Origin: Bostrychus sinensis
Taxonomy: Eukaryota; Chordata; Actinopteri; Gobiiformes; Eleotridae
Assembly (NCBI GenBank): GCA_020698575.1
Contig: CM036254.1
Coordinates: forward strand, 814,218-878,217
Direction: 5' to 3'
DNA: 64,000 bases
Positions 12,250 to 23,900 of this stretch are shown here, piece after piece; within the stretch, counting starts at the first letter, position 1, and each line of letters opens with the position of its first letter. The notes beneath the pieces were generated by a model. The model searched no databases. It was not told the DNA's origin and saw only the letters and a list, made by a program, of their open reading frames with translations. Both the position numbers and the translations under genes were made by a program.

Positions 12250-12555
12250 CCCACAGTTTGATTGAAAAGCGATGCATCAGACTCCTTTCTGGTTCACGCC
12301 TGCATTAACTCTTCAACAATTCATTTTCATTTTATATTTTATATCTGAAACATAATTTAAAACACTTTCTACTCCAAAAAACAAAACTAGAGAACTAATA
12401 ATTGATGTTGCAGTGGCAGATTCTGTTGCATTTGCCAGAGCTGACTCTGTGTAACCCAGCAGCATCACATTTGTATTGGACACAGCCGACTTTAATAATC
12501 AAAATTCTGATTATTAGCTTTACTGAATTGATTTAGAATCTTTTTAAAGAAACAA
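12250..12555 (+). repeat. Dispersed repeat A, copy 1
   Basis: This matches 51258-51516 in the same orientation over about 200-300 bp. Shared strings include GCATCA, TTTCTGGTTCA, AACTCTTCAACAA, CTTTCTACTCCAAAAA, and AACTAATAATTGATGTTGCA. The last shared block is CTTTTTAAAGAAACA. Copy 1 has about 70 extra bases before that block. It is probably part of an interspersed transposon that I cannot name. Confidence 0.8.
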
Positions 12556-12813
12556 TCAATAACTATGGGCCTTAGGCGGACAGTTAGTGGACAGGGCCGA
12601 ACACAGAGACGTCACTCTCACATTCATTCACTACAGGACTTTTATATTCCCTGTCTGTACAAGTCTCTGTTCCTGTTCTCTACACAGACGTTAGTAACCA
12701 ATCAGAGAAAACGAAGGGCAGGACGTAAGCAGAGCACCGCTGACCTGTGTCCAAAACAAACAAGATGGATTCTTGACAGGGTTTTTCCCATAAAAGCCCA
12801 GAATCCTGTGAAT

Positions 12814-13163
12814 CTGAGCAGCTCTGTCCTTATTTGTGAGCAGGGACAGCAGCAGAAGCCAGTTGTACAAATTGAATGTGGTGGTTACGTGGGACGTCAG
12901 AGGGACTTTACTGTTGTTAAAATGGAAACGGGACGAAGACAAAAATCCCACAGAGGACTGAACAACAACGAGGACTTCAGCAGAACCAACAGGTGACGAA
13001 GGAAAGCCCTAAACACCGTTAATCAGAGAGAAGTTATTACATTGACTCTGTATAAGCCACAGCCATCTTGGTTATTTCTGAGAGGAGATTATCTTCTGCT
13101 TCTGTGAGACGCAGAGCTGCAGAGAAACGGCTGTGAGAGGTCGGGATCCAGAGTCCACTGGAG
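12814..13163 (+). repeat. Dispersed repeat B, copy 1
   Basis: The reverse complement of this 350-bp stretch is found at 46374-46745 with high similarity. Shared landmarks include GAGCAGCTCTGTCCTTAT, GTTACGTGGGACGTCAGAGG, AACAACAACGAGGACTTCAG and CAGAGTCCACTGGAG. Open frames through the two copies give similar peptides only because the DNA is duplicated. Confidence 0.88.
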
Positions 13164-13880
13164 CCGAGGAACCAGACTCTGCTGCTTTAGAAGAGAAAGT
13201 AAGAGGGTTTGACCGGACAGGAGGACACGTGAACCTTCTGACCAACCAAAAAAAAAAAAAAAAAACTCCACTTTGTTTCCAAGTCATGAATTTATAGAGA
13301 CATTTAGGAAAGAAAATGAAAAAAACACCGTCTTCTCCATATACATCATATATAGTCACATTTGCACAGTTCACAAGATTCACAACGACAGCACCAAAAA
13401 AATGTCTCGAGACAAAAACCAAACCGCTTTTCACTTCCATCCATCCACACACACAGACTTCTATTATTACTGACGTGAATAATTTACAATAAAATAAACA
13501 TTTCCAAGTACAATTCTCATTTCAGAGCCACAGATGTGTACAGAGAGTCCGGTCCGCAGCCTCGGGACATCTTTGTGACAGAGTTTTTGAGGCTGCAACG
13601 CTGGTTTAAAATTCCTCTTTTTCCCGCCGATAGAAAACACGCACACAAAAAACTCACAATGGTTTTACACAGACTGAAACAAAAATGGCACAAAATTTGA
13701 AGAAAAGTGTAGAAAAACTGAACCGCACCAGAACCATCGACAAACAACACGGAACAATCCAAGCGTCGCGAGACCGAAAGACAATCGTTTTTTTTTTTCC
13801 TTTGACTAATTCTGTTTAAGTCCAAAGGCACAGGGTTAACTGAAAAACCTGGAGACATTATTTTTGTTAAAGGAGATCTC
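13164..13880. other. Unique moderately complex block, possible UTR of an unknown transcript
   Basis: After a poly-A tract at 13248-13264, about 600 bp of non-repetitive sequence reads like a vertebrate untranslated region. It has balanced composition, AATAAA-type strings on the plus strand near 13490 and no copies elsewhere in the window. Open frames of 121-126 codons on the minus strand have no recognised domain. I cannot say which strand, if either, is transcribed. Confidence 0.25.
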
Positions 13881-14250
13881 AACGTTCATGATTTCTTCTT
13901 GGATAAAACTTAATTTAATGTCGGTGACTGCTTTTACTGAAAATGTTGGAGAGCCTGGGAGAGCTTGTTCTTGGTCGGCAGAGTCCAAACTTCTGCAGCC
14001 TGTCCCTTTTCACCCGCTCCCCTTTCTTCAGGGGTCTCCACAGTGAATCAGTAGTGAATTGGTACATTTATCCAGGCTTGGGACTGGCCCATAGTGTGGC
14101 TGAAATTGTTTTGGCACCATCAACCACTCAAGACCATTTTTTCTTGCTTAATGTCAGGTTCATTCACACAAAAAGCCAAGAAATAATTCCGTTCATAAAT
14201 CTGTGAGCGCTGCAGAGATCAGTCTGACTGGAAAGACGTTAGGACGATTC

Positions 14251-14736
14251 CAGAGCCGTTTCTAGACACTGAAGGGGCAAGAAGGACAACTGAGGCCCCG
14301 AGGCTCCAGGTTTTTTATAACATGGTAACAAGAGGCATTGGATAAAGTTTTACTGAGCGTTAATGTAAGCTCTACTTCTGCCTCGGGTCCCGAACTGTGG
14401 TCTTGTGAATAACAGACGGTAAATATGTGGGACAATATAAAGCAGGGGGGGCCAGGAGTCTTCCCTCAGGAAAATCTAAATAAAACATATATGATTTCCT
14501 GTTTTCTGGTGCATTTTTTTTTATTATTTTTTTTTGATGATAAAGAATATTTATGGCTGGCTACAGTTTATGATGCAGTTTATACTTCTCTACAGACTGG
14601 GGCTTTAAGGAGATTTGCGAGGCAGTGGTTTGTTTCCTGTCACTGAACCAGGTTATTCACTTTTGTGCAGATAAATGTCCTCCGGGGCCCCCCCTTCAGA
14701 TCTGGGCCCCAAGCAATTGCCTATGTGATGGCTCTG
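14251..14736. mobile_element. Non-autonomous hAT element, 486 bp
   Basis: The element begins CAGAGCCGTTTCTAG at 14251 and ends GTGATGGCTCTG at 14736, giving short hAT-like inverted ends (CAGAGCC). The 8-bp flanks are gacgattc at 14243-14250 and gatgattc at 14737-14744, seven of eight identical, as expected for hAT target duplication. No transposase frame is present. Confidence 0.82.
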
Positions 14737-15072
14737 GATGATTCCAAGGGCCAATGAACAAAAGGGGCTCAGAAAAAACATAAAATAATAATTTAAGCTT
14801 AGTTAATTTGCGATGATCGGGACCAATGTGATATCTTTCCAGGGGCCCCAGAAAACCAGGCAGCGCCCCTGCATCTGTGCACTTTTCACTGCTCAGGGAC
14901 GTCTTACTGCCAACTTGGACCAACTGAGAGAAGCCAATAAAAATGGAAACAACAAAAGAAAAATACCACTGAGAGCTAACATGCTAATGCTAATGGTGTT
15001 TCATGCTAGGCAGAAAAAGGCTATGCCATGGTCTGCTGGGTAGTTTATATAACCACAATATATAGAATAAAA

Positions 15073-15650
15073 CAGAGGTTCTCAAACTGTGGTACAGGTC
15101 CCACTTGTGGTACTTGGGCTTCTTCTGGTGGGACCCAGGAGTCTTTTGCATTTCAAGTTTCGATTTAGTAATTAATTTAGGGCCAGTTTCATTATTATTT
15201 TAATTGGGGTTTTAAGTGTTTAGTCCTGGCTTAGACCTGGTTTAGTCCTGGTTTAGACCTGGTTTAGTCCTGGCTTAGACCTGGTTTAGTCCTGGCTTAG
15301 ACCTGGTTTAGTCCTGGTTTAGACCTGGTTTAGTCCTGGCTTAGACCTGGTTTAGTCCTGGTTTAGACCTGGTTTAGTCCTGGTTTAGACCTGGTTTAGT
15401 CCTGGCTTAGACCTGGTTTAGTCCTGGTTTAGACCTGGTTTAGTCCTGGTTTAGACCTGGTTTAGTCCTGGTTTAGCCGTGATTTAGACCTTGGGAAGTC
15501 TTGTTCAGTCCTGGTCTAGTCCTTGTCTCTATTTTATAATGGTTTTATCTGTATTAATCCCAAATGTATTCCTTAATTTAGTCCCAGTTTAGCCCCAGTT
15601 TAGGTTCATTCTAGTCCATTAAAGATGGAACTTGGTGTGGGAAGTTCAGC
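15073..15650 (-). mobile_element. hAT-like element carrying an expanded 11-bp minisatellite
   Basis: The left end CAGAGGTTCTCAAACTGTGG and the following CTTCTTCTGGTGG and GAGTCTTTTGCA match the reverse complement of the right end of the 161-bp element at 23698-23858. Near the other end both share AGTCCATTAAAGATGG (15613-15628 here). This is therefore an inverted relative of that element. Its centre is filled by the 11-bp array at 15219-15520. The right terminus is degenerate, so the end is approximate. Confidence 0.75.
15219..15520. repeat. 11-bp minisatellite (tttagtcctgg / tttagacctgg)
   Basis: About 25 tandem copies of an 11-bp unit alternate between tttagtcctgg and (t/c)ttagacctgg forms and become irregular after about 15477. 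The same unit forms the large array at 53465-55360. Confidence 0.95.
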
Positions 15651-16139
15651 ACAAAGATCGGAAGTAACTTGATACTTTTACTCAAGACATTTCCTAAGAA
15701 CATTTTTGGAAGAAAATTGTTATAGAAAATTTCCTCAAACACCTTTTTGTGGCATTTTAAGTTGCAGTACCTAGAATGACCATAGGGGGAGTGAAAGGGC
15801 CATTAAGGTTTCTGTAATGCACCCATGCTCAACGTCGTAACTGTTTACACTGTAAGGGTTTTAATAATGACCTGATTCTCGTTGGTTTTAATATTGTTTA
15901 TGACATTAGCATTTTTAACAGTTGACCATAGAGTTCAGGAACATGTCGTCACACCGCAAAGCATTCTGGGAGCTCGGGACATACGAGCCGTCATGAACGT
16001 GAACGCACGCTGTTTTTAGTAGGCTTCGGCTGGACAGCAGTCTACAGAAGTTTGTCGGTACCAAATGTCGGAGGTCAGTATCAAATGGTCATAGTTACAC
16101 CGTATTAATATCGGTGGATTCACAGGTTCAGCCCGACAT

Positions 16140-16216
16140 TCCCCAGAATCTACGTTCCCCAGAATCTACGTTCCCCAGAATCTACGTTCCCCAGAATCTA
16201 CGTTCCCCAGAATCTA
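16140..16216. repeat. 16-bp tandem repeat, about 4.5 copies
   Basis: The unit AATCTACGTTCCCCAG repeats without visible change. Flanking sequence carries the same TTCCCCAG words as 8.4 kb. Confidence 0.93.
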
Positions 16217-16303
16217 TCTAACATTAAGGCTTAAAATTAGCTTTAAGAAACATTAGAACCTACCAGGATGTGCAAGTACCTACATTCTCCCTGGTTTCTG
16301 GAC

Positions 16304-16910
16304 CAGTGGCGTAACTTAGCTTTGAGGGGCCCCAGGTCAGATGTTTAGAATGGGCCCTAGTAGTGTAAAGCCAATTAGTACTCTAAGTTTATGCATTAGG
16401 CTTCTAAAATGTGGCAGTCAGCAGCTTTTACTGGATTAAAAGATCAGTGCTTACAGTCTGCATTGTTTATTCCAAAACACTTAGGTTTAAAATTAGTGTT
16501 TGTATCAATCTTAAGGAAACACATTGATTTCCTGAAATAAACTCGATCACAGATGTTACAGATCGATCCAGGTCTTATTATTTATAATAAGTTGGTTAAA
16601 TTTAACATAATTGAAAACTATTTTAAGGTAAAAACTTGGCCATAGACGGACGTTTAAATGTCCTTTCAGTGTATTTTATTTTACAGTGTTATGAATTATT
16701 TATGCTAATGTGATGTATGTGTATCTTGTTATAAGGGTGACTCTTTAACATCTGTCCAGGAACTGCAGATGAAAAATAGCTGTCTGTCTAACTAATTGAC
16801 AGAAATGTTAATGAATGTACATTGTCCCAGTCAAATAAACCAATGAATAAATAAATAAAATAAACAAAAAAACCCTGGGCCCCAGTGCACTGCCTGATGT
16901 TAGGCCCCTG
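16304..16910 (-). mobile_element. Non-autonomous hAT element (GGCGTAAC family), copy 1
   Basis: The left end CAGTGGCGTAACTTAG and the right end CTGATGTTAGGCCCCTG are inverted and similar. The element is the reverse-oriented counterpart of 29021-29464, sharing GGGGCCC-rich subterminal blocks and TAGAATGGGCCCTA-type strings. The flanking 8-mers do not match each other well, so the target duplication has decayed or the ends are off by a few bases. Confidence 0.75.
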
Positions 16911-17274
16911 ACCCAGTCCATAGAAACTGGGGAACATAGGAACCCACGCAAAAGTATTCAAATATTTTAGTGTGTAATAATTATAGGCCGAGAGTGACAA
17001 AGCAGTAGATGAGGTTGTTTCACAGATCATTTCTTTACATTTTTTATTCCGTCGTGACTAATGCAGCTCCGTATACGTCGCTGTTTTGTGGCTCTAAGAG
17101 AAAAGTGTGTGACCTGAGCTCATATTTATGCTGCTGCCTGGTCTGGTTTTGGAATAAAACTTTGAGCAATAGTCTGCAGATGTAGATAACAGCTTAAGGT
17201 AAGGAAAAACTGACAAAACTTAACTAAAAAAAACAAGTCTAGAAGTGAAATAATGGCTTTTGGTCCTTGAACGA

Positions 17275-18180
17275 GAGTCGGTGTGAACCAGGCTGATTCC
17301 CTCAGCTGCTGCCATTAGCCGCTCTCTGCATTACCATAAACTGTTTACAAACACTGCCATGAAATGTGAAATAAACCATTGTAACCTTCGTCGATTAAAT
17401 CATTTCCATGTGTTCAAAATTACCCGGGTCCTTTCTGCCTTTGATACCGAAGCGTTAGCGAGAACTAGCCAAAAGCTAAGGCCTATTGATGCAGGTGTCG
17501 GACAAAAGACTGTTATTTTGTTCACAATTATCGGCGGTGGCTGTAAAAAAAAAAAAAAAAAAGGGTGCTAATTACGGTTGGTGGGGACGTGCGCTTATTA
17601 ATTCAGCGCTGAGGTTTGGTCGGCGCCGCTCACAAAGGGCTTTTTGTGGCCGTGTGTGTTGGGTTTCACACTGGCCTTGTGAAGACCTTCCAAACGGGGG
17701 ACATTCCTCTCTTGTCTGTTCACGCTCCGCTCCCGGAAAACTGCTATTTCTTTTTATCCGTTTGTAATAATTTCTAAAATACAGTATAACCAGGATTTTC
17801 AGGAACTGTTGTGGGACAAGCTTGTTATTTTTCCACAACAATAAAATCAAATCAAACCGGCTTTTTCATCGCCGTCCGCCATTGTTACGTCTGAGTGGAG
17901 TGGCCTCATTCTCCATATTGTTGTTTCAGATAAATATTTGTAAGGGCTGAGGACATTTGTTAAACCCAAGGATCTCTGAGTAATCTCTCAGCAACAGTGG
18001 AAGAAAATGTTTGTCTTGTGTTTTTTTTTTTTTATAAAGCAATAAAAACACATTCATGTCCACACAGAGAGTCCGGGCTTTTTCAGCGCGTCTTGTGTAA
18101 AACTGATTTTCGTTGGGGTTTGTTTGGGCTTGATTGTTTAGGGCTCTGAAAAGATACAAGGCCGTCGTAATGAGCTTTCA
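17275..18180. promoter_or_regulatory. Unique block with CpG-rich core, candidate regulatory region
   Basis: Non-repetitive sequence 2-3 kb beyond the vax1 stop. The core at 17560-17745 is CpG-rich and includes GCTAATTACGG at about 17568 and TTATTAATTCAGCGC at about 17595, homeodomain-like TAAT cores. A poly-A run at 17545-17562 precedes it. A conserved non-coding role is only inferred from composition and position. Confidence 0.22.
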
Positions 18181-18393
18181 AACCAAATTTCAAGCATTAC
18201 AGTGTAAACAGGTTAAGCCAAGCCACATTTAAAAGACTTAGTACGACCATCTTGGACTCTGAGGACCTCAGGGACAGGTCTTCTGCTGGTGCCCATAGTC
18301 AGGACTGAACTCAGTGAAGCAGCGTTTCAGTTTAATGAACCGCAGGGAAACCTATACTTACAATGGGGACATGCTACAAGATTTTATCATGAT

Positions 18394-19486
18394 TCTCAGT
18401 CGCACCGAGTCTGTCCCAGTCTGCTCTAGTCTCAGGAGTCTGTCCCAGTCTGCTCAAGTCTCAGGAGTCTGTCTCAGTCTGCTCTAGTCTCAGGAGTCTG
18501 TCCCAGTCAGCTCTAGTCTCAGGAGTCTGTCCCAGTCTGCTCTAGTCTCAGGAGTCTGTTTCAGTCTGTTCTAGTCTCAGGAGTCTGTCCCAGTCTGCTC
18601 TAGTCTCAGGAGTCTGTCCCAGTCAGCTCTAGTCTCAGGAGTCTGTTTCAGTCTGTTCTAGTCTCAGGAGTCTGTCCCAGTCAGCTCTAGTCTCAGGAGT
18701 CTGTTTCAGTCTGTTCTAGTCTCAGGGAGTCTGTCCCAGTCTGCTCTAGTCTCAGGAGTCTGTCCCAGTCAGCTCTAGTCTCAGGAGTCTGTTTCAGTCT
18801 GTTCTAGTCTCAGGGAGTCTGTCCCAGTCTGCTCTAGTCTCAGGAGTCTGTCCCAGTCAGCTCTAGTCTCAGGAGTCTGTCCCAGTCTGCTCTAGTCTCA
18901 GGAGTCTGTTCCAGTCTGTTCTAGTCTCAGGAGTCTGTCCCAGTCTGCTCTAGTCTCAGGAGTCTGTCCCAGTCTGCTCTAGTCTCAGGAGTCTGTCCCA
19001 GTCAGCTCTAGTCTCAGGAGTCTGTTTCAGTCTGTTCTAGTCTCAGGAGTCTGTCCCAGTCTGCTCTAGTCTCAGGAGTCTGTCCCAGTCAGCTCTAGTC
19101 TCAGGAGTCTGTCCCAGTCTGCTCTAGTCTCAGGAGTCTGTCCCAGTCAGCTCTAGTCTCAGGAGTCTGTTCCAGTCAGCTCTAGTCTCAGGAGTCTGTC
19201 CCAGTCTGCTCTAGTCTCAGGAGTCTGTCCCAGTCAGCTCTAGTCTCAGGAGTCTGTCCCAGTCAGCTCTAGTCTCAGGAGTCTGTTCCAGTCTGTTCTA
19301 GTCTCAGGAGTCTGTCCCAGTCTGCTCTAGTCTCAGGAGTCTGTCCCAGTCAGCTCTAGTCTCAGGAGTCTGTCCCAGTCAGCTCTAGTCTCATGGAGTC
19401 TGTCCCAGTCTAGCTCTAGTCTCAGGAGTCTGTCCCAGTCATGCTCTAGTCTCATGGAGTCTGTCCCAGTCATGCTCTAGTCTCAG
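18394..19486. repeat. 29-bp minisatellite, about 37 copies
   Basis: The unit is about 29 bp, built from TCTAGTCTCAGGAGTCTGTC and a variable CCAGTC(T/A)GC end. The commonest variants are CCCAGTCTGC, CCCAGTCAGC and TTCAGTCTGT. Similar flanking strings, AGTCAGGACT(G/A)AACTC near 18297 and 19712, occur on both sides of the array. Confidence 0.95.
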
Positions 19487-19649
19487 TGACGCAGAGACTC
19501 CACCAGACCTCAGTCTCAGTCAAATGGCTCTGAATTTTAACGACTCTGGATGCACTTGTACAGTGTGGACTGTTGCTCAGAGAATAGACTTTAAAAGTCT
19601 CTCCAAGGCTGAGTACCACAGTACATCTGTGACATGTTGGTCTCACATG

Positions 19650-19706
19650 AACCCTCTGGGACTCCAAGGACCTCTGGGACTCCGAGGACCTCTGGGACTC
19701 CGAGGA
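19650..19706. repeat. 18-bp tandem repeat, three copies
   Basis: Three copies of a unit like GACCTCTGGGACTCCGAG lie just beyond the 29-bp array. Confidence 0.85.
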
Positions 19707-20002
19707 CCACCAGAGTCAGGACTAAACTCGGTGAAGCAGCTCAAATATTAATCAATGTTAGACTGGCCTCTACTCTGACCAGACTTAGAGCTGTCAGTAT
19801 GTGATGACTGAAAGTATTTTATCTGCTCTCGTCTGTTTTAATTTATTTTTAAACAGATTCTTAATTATAATTTTAAAATGAGGTTTTACTGTTGTAATAT
19901 AATTGTAATTCTTGTTATTGTTTTTTTTCTGTAAAGCCCTTGAATGACCTGTGTATAAACTGTGCCATTTTTGTGTTTTTACTTCATTTGAATTAGCTTA
20001 AA

Positions 20003-20017
20003 TTTATTCTATTTATT
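20003..20017 (-). terminator. Candidate vax1 polyadenylation signals
   Basis: Two AATAAA hexamers on the minus strand, at 20017-20012 and 20008-20003, lie about 400 bases after the vax1 stop. They are the first canonical signals downstream. The true cleavage site is not visible, and a longer 3' UTR is possible. Confidence 0.35.
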
Positions 20018-20417
20018 GTGGTTTTACTTTAAATTTGTCATTGAAATAAACTGGGGTACCATAGTTAACACTAAAACTGCACCAGACAGCTTTTCTAGAT
20101 AAGGCCCTGATAACTGATTTGATTTGGAAAGCAACTCCGGATAACGCAACAAGTGTTTGCATAGCTCTGTGGAGTCAGGACTAGCTCACTTTTCATCACT
20201 GTGGGACGTTTGCAATGGGGCTGGTGGTTAATGGGTCGACCAGTGAACCAGAAGAATCTGACTTGTCTTCCTTTTCATGAGTACTCTGTGCGTAAACCCT
20301 GCTTGGTCCGGTCACTGTTACATTCACTGCTACAGAACAGACAGATGAAACATTCAGAGACATTTAAAAGCCAAAAGAAGCGGTCCGTTCTGCGTTCGTC
20401 CACAGAGAACTGCGCGG

Positions 20418-20906
20418 TCATTCCAGTATTTTCTTGTCCGCGTTGTCTTTCCCATTGGTCCTGGAGTAAGGCTCGAAGGCGGACGAGCTCAGATACCGCG
20501 CGGACAGTTCCTGCAGGTTCCCCGCCAGCGACAGAGGGGAGGATATCCGAGAGGCCACCCCGCTCAGGAGCGACGGCATGGGGAAACTGAACAGGCCGTG
20601 AGCCGCCGGAGGGACCGTCCCGGAGGTGGAGGAGGGTAACGGAGGGCTGCCCCCCGCCGGAGCCCCTCCTCCGCCGGAGTTGGCGGGCATGGACAGGGAC
20701 TGAGGCCGGAGCGCGGACCCCAGGGCGGTGCTGCCGCAGTGGGGCAGCAGCCCGGGGAGGCCCGGGGGGGTGAGGAGCCGGCCCTGCTCCAGCAAACGCA
20801 GGACGCTGCAGGTGGCGGCCGTCTCCGAGACCACGGACCTGAGCTCCGAGTCCTTGCCCTGGTCCTTCTTCTGCTTCGTACGGCGGTTCTGGAACCACAC
20901 CTTCAC
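20418..20906 (-). CDS. vax1: vax1 coding exon 3 (homeodomain helix 3 and C terminus)
   Basis: The exon starts after an AG acceptor at 20908-20907, phase 0, with codons for VKVWFQNRRTKQKKD. These are the end of the homeodomain: W48, F49, Q50 and N51 are residues 130-133. KDSELRSVVSETAATC, LRLLEQGRLLTPPGLPGLLP, a low-complexity SGGGGAPAGGSPPLP linker and the conserved tail SARYLSSSAFEPYSRTNGKD follow. The stop is at 20420-20418. The exon is GC- and CpG-rich. Frames on both strands overlapping it are shadows. Confidence 0.95.
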   Translation of the reverse strand: MKVWFQNRRTKQKKDQGKDSELRSVVSETAATCSVLRLLEQGRLLTPPGLPGLLPHCGSTALGSALRPQSLSMPANSGGGGAPAGGSPPLPSSTSGTVPPAAHGLFSFPMPSLLSGVASRISSPLSLAGNLQELSARYLSSSAFEPYSRTNGKDNADKKILE

Positions 20907-23900
20907 CTGGAGGACAGAGGGACACGGTGAGGCACGGGAAGGGTTTTACAGGCTTCTGGTGCTGTTTCTAATTTCTTATCATAAACTTCCCCTGTGGACA
21001 CTCGTGGGACTGTAGAGAAAGAAATCTCATTTCCAAAAAGTTGAAAGACCTAATCTCTTTGCCCCTCAGCCCCTAAGGTTGCGTCAGGAAGGGCATCCGC
21101 TGTTAAACCAAACCACCCGAATGATTCTAGATTACCATTTACATTTTCATGTTTTCATTTATAAAAGCGTAACATTTACAACATGGTCACCCACCAGGTT
21201 TCATGAAAAAAGGCTCTATATTCTGCCAAATGTACTCCTCTGTTATGTTTCCTCATCAGAAACGGACCTGGAGTTGTGTTTTGTCTCATTCATGTCCTGT
21301 TTGAGTAATTCTGTATTCTCTGGTCCTGAGTTTCTGAGGCCTCAGAACGCTTGGTTACATGAACCCCTGCCCACTCCAGGGAACATAATGTTTTTAAAGT
21401 TTGTAAAACGTGCTGTTGTTCCAGAGGTGACCAAGATTGTTTTAAAAATATGAATACCAGCAGACTATAGACCTTTTAAATGACTGGAGACTGTATTAGA
21501 TAGTTAAAAACTCTTGGTCTTCTCTGATTGGCTGCACCTTGATGACCAGCTCCTTTTAGTACAGCCCCATAAGAATGTCCTCGTCCACTCAGCCTCACTC
21601 ACTTTCTTAACAGAAGTATGAACCTCTGCCATCTTCTGCTCGAGCTCCTTTTGTCCGATGATCGATTGGTGCGGTCGTCTGTTTCCTGATGACATTTAAT
21701 CTGCGTTCACTTTTACTGGATCTTAAACTCAGTTATGAATAGTGCAGAGTAAAACAGAACAATAAAGCCCCTCTCACACGGGACGCGGTGGAGTTGAGCG
21801 CAGAGTGAGATGCGCAGTTTGTGGGCGAAGCAACCAAACAGAGCAGGAAGTGGTGTTAGCAAGAAGCAGGAAAGACTTAGGCTGTGTCTGGACGTCCTCC
21901 CTAATCCCTCTGTAGTGGTGTCCGACTGTCTAGTGCAGCCATTCCCAAAGTCAAGACTGTCACGGCCCCCTTAAATTTCCAAAAATCCCTCGCGGACCCC
22001 CAACGATAAAACTTCCCTCTGTTCAAAAGACTATTTTTCTCCATTTTTTAAATTTTTTTTTATAGAAAACATTACAAAAACACTGATTATTGACTAAAAG
22101 TTGTTTTAAAGTAATATTTTAAACAAGTATACAACTGTAATTAATTTCAAATGTTTTTTTATGGTACTTAATATTAATATTTTCATTGACTTTTTATATT
22201 TTTTCATGTTTTATTTGTTTTTATGAACCAAAACCATGTGTCAGAAATAATAATCATAAAAAATTATAATAAATTCAAATTGAAATTAATTGGGGGCCCC
22301 CCTGTAGTACCTTCATGGACCCCCAGGGGGCCCCGGACCCCACTTTGGGAACCACTGGTCTAGTGGATAAGAAATAGTGCACTCAAAATTTCCCACAATG
22401 CATTTTGAAAAGTAGTGGACAGCGATGGTCACTAGAGGTCAGTATAGACCAGAATGCTTTGTTTCGGAGGAGAACAGCGGGACCGCGACAGGACTTTAAA
22501 CTGAACACAACACGTCTGAATGAACCCAGTTAGAAACCCAGCTGTGTTTACTTCTGTCACGTCGTAATCAGAAATAAAAAGCTCTTAAATAAACCGCTGC
22601 AGTGTAAAAATTGCTAACGTTAGCTTAGCCAGCGTTCAGCCTCCCCACGTAAGGCACAGAGCTGCAATAATCCACTCTGTTTTATTCATTACAGCCATAA
22701 TTCATGTTAAATATCACACGTATGACTATTATTTATCTATAAATACTAAAACATCTGAATCTGGTCAGGTTTATCACAGAAGAACATTATCAGCGGAGTT
22801 TCAACAAACATTTTTTTTACACAGATGCCAGAGTCACATGATCACCGCTGAGAGAAAAACTAGTGTGCGAGTCTGAATCATTCACAAAATGAGTGCACAT
22901 ACAGTCCACTGTGTAGTAGCTGGACTGTGTAGGGACTGAGGAGTTAGGGGCTAGGGAAGACACAGCCTTATTTTTTCGATTTAGACGCCTCTTTAACCAT
23001 GTCAGTGAAAGTATTCTTTAATACAAGGAAGCTCCTTTTGGTCAGCTGTGTGAACTTTTATGGACCATCACTCTCGGAGAGTCAATAAGAACCAAGAACC
23101 TCAGCCGCTCACCTCGCCGGCTTTTACAACCTTCACCCGGGATTCAAGTTAGAACATTTCTGTAACTGCTCGACGGCTCGCTGCTGACACTTACACATGA
23201 ATGGGATTTTGTTCTGCTTCCTGTGTGAAAGGGGCTTGAGAATGGCTGGCCTGGTTAATAACATGTATTCTGCGAAATATAAAATTCTTCTTCTCACACA
23301 GAAACCAGAGAGACTCCTGCCGCAGATCCACACAGACCTGACCTTCATGTTGTAAAGCTCTTAACACTAACCACCCCCACCATTTACATCTGCGATTATC
23401 TGTGACCTTTATGTTCAGGAAAATACAGATTTCATTCCTCTCGCTTTAACACAGATAATGCCTCTTATCTTACAGGAATAATAAATATTGAATTCCAGCG
23501 AGCTCACACAGGAGTTCAGAGTCTGCACCCAGATATCTCCTGTCAGAACCAAAGACCTGTCTCTGATCGAGTCACTGGTTAAGCCATTTAAAAATACAAC
23601 TCTGTCTTCAGGACATTTTCTTAAGCTTTTCACTCAATATGACCAGGATCCTTAAACATATTAAAAAACAAAATATCTTTTTTATTATAGAGTAGAGCAG
23701 TGGTTCTCAAACCTTTACACTGAGTACCATCTTTAATGGACTTAACTAAGCATTACTAAGGACTAAGCCAGGACTAAGCCAGGACTAAGCCAGGACTAAA
23801 CCTAAACTAATCCAGGAACTGCAAAAAACTCCACCAGAAAAAGCAGTGAGAACCTCTGGAGTATTGTAGTTTTTGTTGTTCCTTGACATACAAAATATTG

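Larger units (their letters stand above)
21765..23237. mobile_element. Outer DNA transposon, TIR AAGCCCCT-TCACAC, with nested insertions
   Basis: The left end AAGCCCCTCTCACACGGGA at 21765 pairs with the right end, whose complement is AAGCCCCTTTCACACAGGA, ending at 23237. Removing the nested elements leaves about 380 bp. A clear target duplication is not visible, so the superfamily is left open. Confidence 0.6.

Noticed and set aside
12565..12996. 143-codon frame similar to a frame at 46425-46937
   Set aside because: Similarity reflects DNA-level duplication of repeat B. The frame has no known domain and crosses repeat boundaries.
18394..19486. CRISPR-like regular array
   Set aside because: Units are contiguous with no unique spacers, and the window is vertebrate. 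It is a minisatellite.
20201..20590. Plus-strand frame overlapping vax1 exon 3
   Set aside because: Antisense shadow of the vax1 coding exon.
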